Assembly (NCBI RefSeq): GCF_001025135.1
Contig: NZ_AP012323.1
Coordinates: 186,001-250,000 of the forward strand
Length of the DNA stretch: 64,000 nucleotides
Source of the DNA: Bifidobacterium bifidum ATCC 29521 = JCM 1255 = DSM 20456
Lineage (GTDB): Bacteria > Actinomycetota > Actinomycetes > Actinomycetales > Bifidobacteriaceae
Reading direction: 5' to 3'
Below, in pieces: positions 62,257 to 64,000 of this stretch. Position 1 is the stretch's first letter. Each line of letters starts with the position of its first letter. The notes beneath the pieces are model-generated. The model worked only from the letters and a program-made list of their open reading frames with translations. It made no database searches and was not told where the DNA came from. A program made the translations under genes and the position numbers.

Positions 62257-64000
62257 ATGAAACATAGAGCGATGTCATCGCGTCTGATGCCACTGGTGGC
62301 GTCCTGCGCGACGGTCGGCATGCTGCTGGCCGGACTACCTGCGTCGGCCGTCGCGGTCGGCACGACGAGAGCGGCAGCGTCCGACGCCTCGTCCTCCACC
62401 ACAGCAACCATCACCCCCTCCGCCGATACCACGTTGCAGACGTGGACGAGCGAGAAGAATTCCTCAATGGCGTCCAAGCCGTACATCGGCACACTGCAAG
62501 GGCCCTCGCAAGGCGTGTTCGGCGAGAAGTTCGAGTCCACGGATGCCGCGGACACCACCGATCTGAAGACCGGCCTGCTGACGTTCGACCTGAGTGCCTA
62601 CGACCATGCCCCCGATTCCGCAACGTTCGAGATGACGTACCTCGGCTACCGCGGCAACCCGACGGCCACCGACACCGACACCATCAAGGTGACCCCCGTC
62701 GACACCACCGTGTGCACCAATAACGCCACAGACTGCGGCGCGAATGTCGCGACCGGCGCGACCAAGCCGAAGTTCAGCATCAACGACTCCTCATTCGTCG
62801 CCGAGTCCAAGCCGTTCGAGTACGGTACGACGGTTTACGCGGGCGACGCCATCACCGTGGTTCCCGCCAATACCAAGAAGGTCACCGTAGATGTGACCGA
62901 AATCGTGCGCCAGCAGTTCGCCGAAGGCAAGAAGGTCATCACCCTGGCCGTGGGCGAGACCAAGAAGACCGAGGTTCGTTTCGCCAGTTCCGAAGGCACG
63001 ACGTCCCTGAACGGCGCGACCGCAGACATGGCTCCGAAGCTGACCGTTTCCGTGTCCACCAAGGACGATCTCAAGCCCTCCGCCGACACCACGTTGCAGG
63101 CATGGGCCAGCGAGAAGAACGAGAAGAAGAACACTGCGGCCTATGTCGGCGCGCTGCAGCCGGAAGGCGATTACGGCGACTTCGGTGAGAAGTTCAAGTC
63201 CACCGACGTCAGTGATGTCACAGACGCCAAGATGGGTCTGATGACGTTCGACCTGTCCGATTACACCGCGGCGCCCGAGCACTCCATCCTCACCTTGACG
63301 TATCTGGGCTACGCCGGTGCAGACAAGACCGCCACGGCCACCGATAAGGTCAAGGTGGTCGCTGTTGACACGTCGCGGTGCACCGGCACCGCTCCCTGCG
63401 ACACCAACAATGCCACGTGGGCGAACCGCCCGGACTTCGAGGTGACCGATACCACGAAGACCGCGACGTCCCATGCGTTCGCTTATGGATCTAAGAAGTA
63501 TTCCGATGGCATGACCGTCGAATCGGGCAACGCCAAGAAGGTTCTGCTCGACGTGACCGACATCATCAAGGCAGAGTTCGCCAAGTTCAGCGCCGGCGCC
63601 ACCGAGAAGAAGATCACGCTGGCCCTGGGCGAGCTCAACAAGTCCGACATGCGTTTCGGCAGCAAGGAAGTCACCTCGCTGACCGGCGCCACCGAGGCCA
63701 TGCAGCCGACCTTGTCCGTCACCAAGAAGCCGAAGGCATACACGCTGAGCATCGAAGGCCCGACCAAGGTCAAGTACCAGAAGGGCGAGGCGTTCGACAA
63801 GGCCGGACTCGTGGTCAAGGCCACCAGCACGGCCGACGGCACGGTCAAGACGCTGACCGAAGGCAACGGTGAGGATAACTACACCATCGACACCAGCGCT
63901 TTCGATAGTGCCAGCATCGGCGTATACCCTATTACCGTGAAGTACAACAAGGACCCCGAAATCGCCGCTTCGTTCAACGCCTATGTCATCGCCAGTGTTG
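62257..64000 (+). CDS. Large secreted modular protein, N-terminal part (runs off window)
   Basis: At least 581 residues are visible. A signal peptide (about 1-33, hydrophobic core ending Leu-Pro-Ala-Ser-Ala-Val-Ala) is followed by two homologous modules of about 200 residues. They start near residues 54 and 274, each with Ser-Ala-Asp-Thr-Thr-Leu-Gln-x-Trp and each containing Leu-Thr-Phe-Asp-Leu-Ser or Met-Thr-Phe-Asp-Leu-Ser. They resemble the DNRLRE/CBM96-type carbohydrate-binding domain. A bacterial Ig-like domain starts near residue 493 (Tyr-Gln-Lys-Gly-Glu-Ala-Phe-Asp). The catalytic or anchoring part lies outside the window. It is likely a bifidobacterial extracellular glycosidase or adhesin. 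Confidence 0.88.
   Translation, partial: MKHRAMSSRLMPLVASCATVGMLLAGLPASAVAVGTTRAAASDASSSTTATITPSADTTLQTWTSEKNSSMASKPYIGTLQGPSQGVFGEKFESTDAADTTDLKTGLLTFDLSAYDHAPDSATFEMTYLGYRGNPTATDTDTIKVTPVDTTVCTNNATDCGANVATGATKPKFSINDSSFVAESKPFEYGTTVYAGDAITVVPANTKKVTVDVTEIVRQQFAEGKKVITLAVGETKKTEVRFASSEGTTSLNGATADMAPKLTVSVSTKDDLKPSADTTLQAWASEKNEKKNTAAYVGALQPEGDYGDFGEKFKSTDVSDVTDAKMGLMTFDLSDYTAAPEHSILTLTYLGYAGADKTATATDKVKVVAVDTSRCTGTAPCDTNNATWANRPDFEVTDTTKTATSHAFAYGSKKYSDGMTVESGNAKKVLLDVTDIIKAEFAKFSAGATEKKITLALGELNKSDMRFGSKEVTSLTGATEAMQPTLSVTKKPKAYTLSIEGPTKVKYQKGEAFDKAGLVVKATSTADGTVKTLTEGNGEDNYTIDTSAFDSASIGVYPITVKYNKDPEIAASFNAYVIASV

Overview
The window (about 60% G+C, Actinobacteria-like ribosome-binding sites) looks like a Bifidobacterium chromosome. 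The reasons are the tandem ketol-acid reductoisomerase genes, GH2 and GH42 beta-galactosidases, MarR-linked heterodimeric ABC exporter, cell-wall-anchored enzymes and many solitary regulators. The species cannot be fixed from the sequence alone.

Layout. 1-5.3 kb: the end of an MFS gene, then an MHS-family transporter behind a complete branched-chain amino acid attenuator (32-codon leader peptide rich in Val, Leu and Ile, with antiterminator and terminator), then two ilvC genes. 5.4-6.9 kb: a DUF559 endonuclease-like gene between two 125-bp direct repeats, with DnaA-box-like sites. 7.0-13 kb: a very large GH2 beta-galactosidase and an amino acid permease, then a repeat-rich gap. 13.4-18.3 kb: TetR regulator divergent from an ABC ATPase/FtsX permease pair. 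18.3-22 kb: rlmH, upp, a LivF-like remnant, a peroxiredoxin, a YihY-type membrane protein and a glutaredoxin-like protein. 22.2-28.6 kb: a decayed ISL3 transposase, a cell-wall metallophosphoesterase and a GH42 beta-galactosidase. 28.9-36.3 kb: a scarred accessory region holding truncated HNH and AlbA/Schlafen-like genes, a drug-type exporter, an acyltransferase fragment cut by an IS3-family element, a TetR regulator and a frameshifted phosphopantetheinyl transferase.

36.7-53.5 kb is an integrative mobilizable island inserted at the 3' end of a tRNA-Ser(GGA) gene. Its ends are marked by an 18-bp direct repeat, and the tRNA's apparent original terminator is left on the far side. It carries an excisionase-like protein, a DUF3987 replication-type protein with an iteron-like repeat field, a complete type I restriction-modification locus (hsdM, hsdS, hsdR) with two extra genes (a RES-like protein and an Abi_2 protein), MobC, a relaxase overlapping a coiled-coil membrane protein, a TnpV-like protein, an unknown protein and a tyrosine integrase.

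53.6-64 kb: broken surface-protein fragments, an aldo/keto reductase, a DUF1778 antitoxin with an internally deleted GNAT toxin, a MarR regulator with a heterodimeric ABC exporter, a repeat-rich gap, and the start of a large secreted modular protein that runs off the window.

The strongest candidates for something new are the attenuator-controlled MHS transporter, the type I restriction operon with a RES-like gene between hsdM and hsdS, the three helically phased palindromes after the AlbA-like gene, and the fragments of a carrier-protein-dependent biosynthetic pathway.
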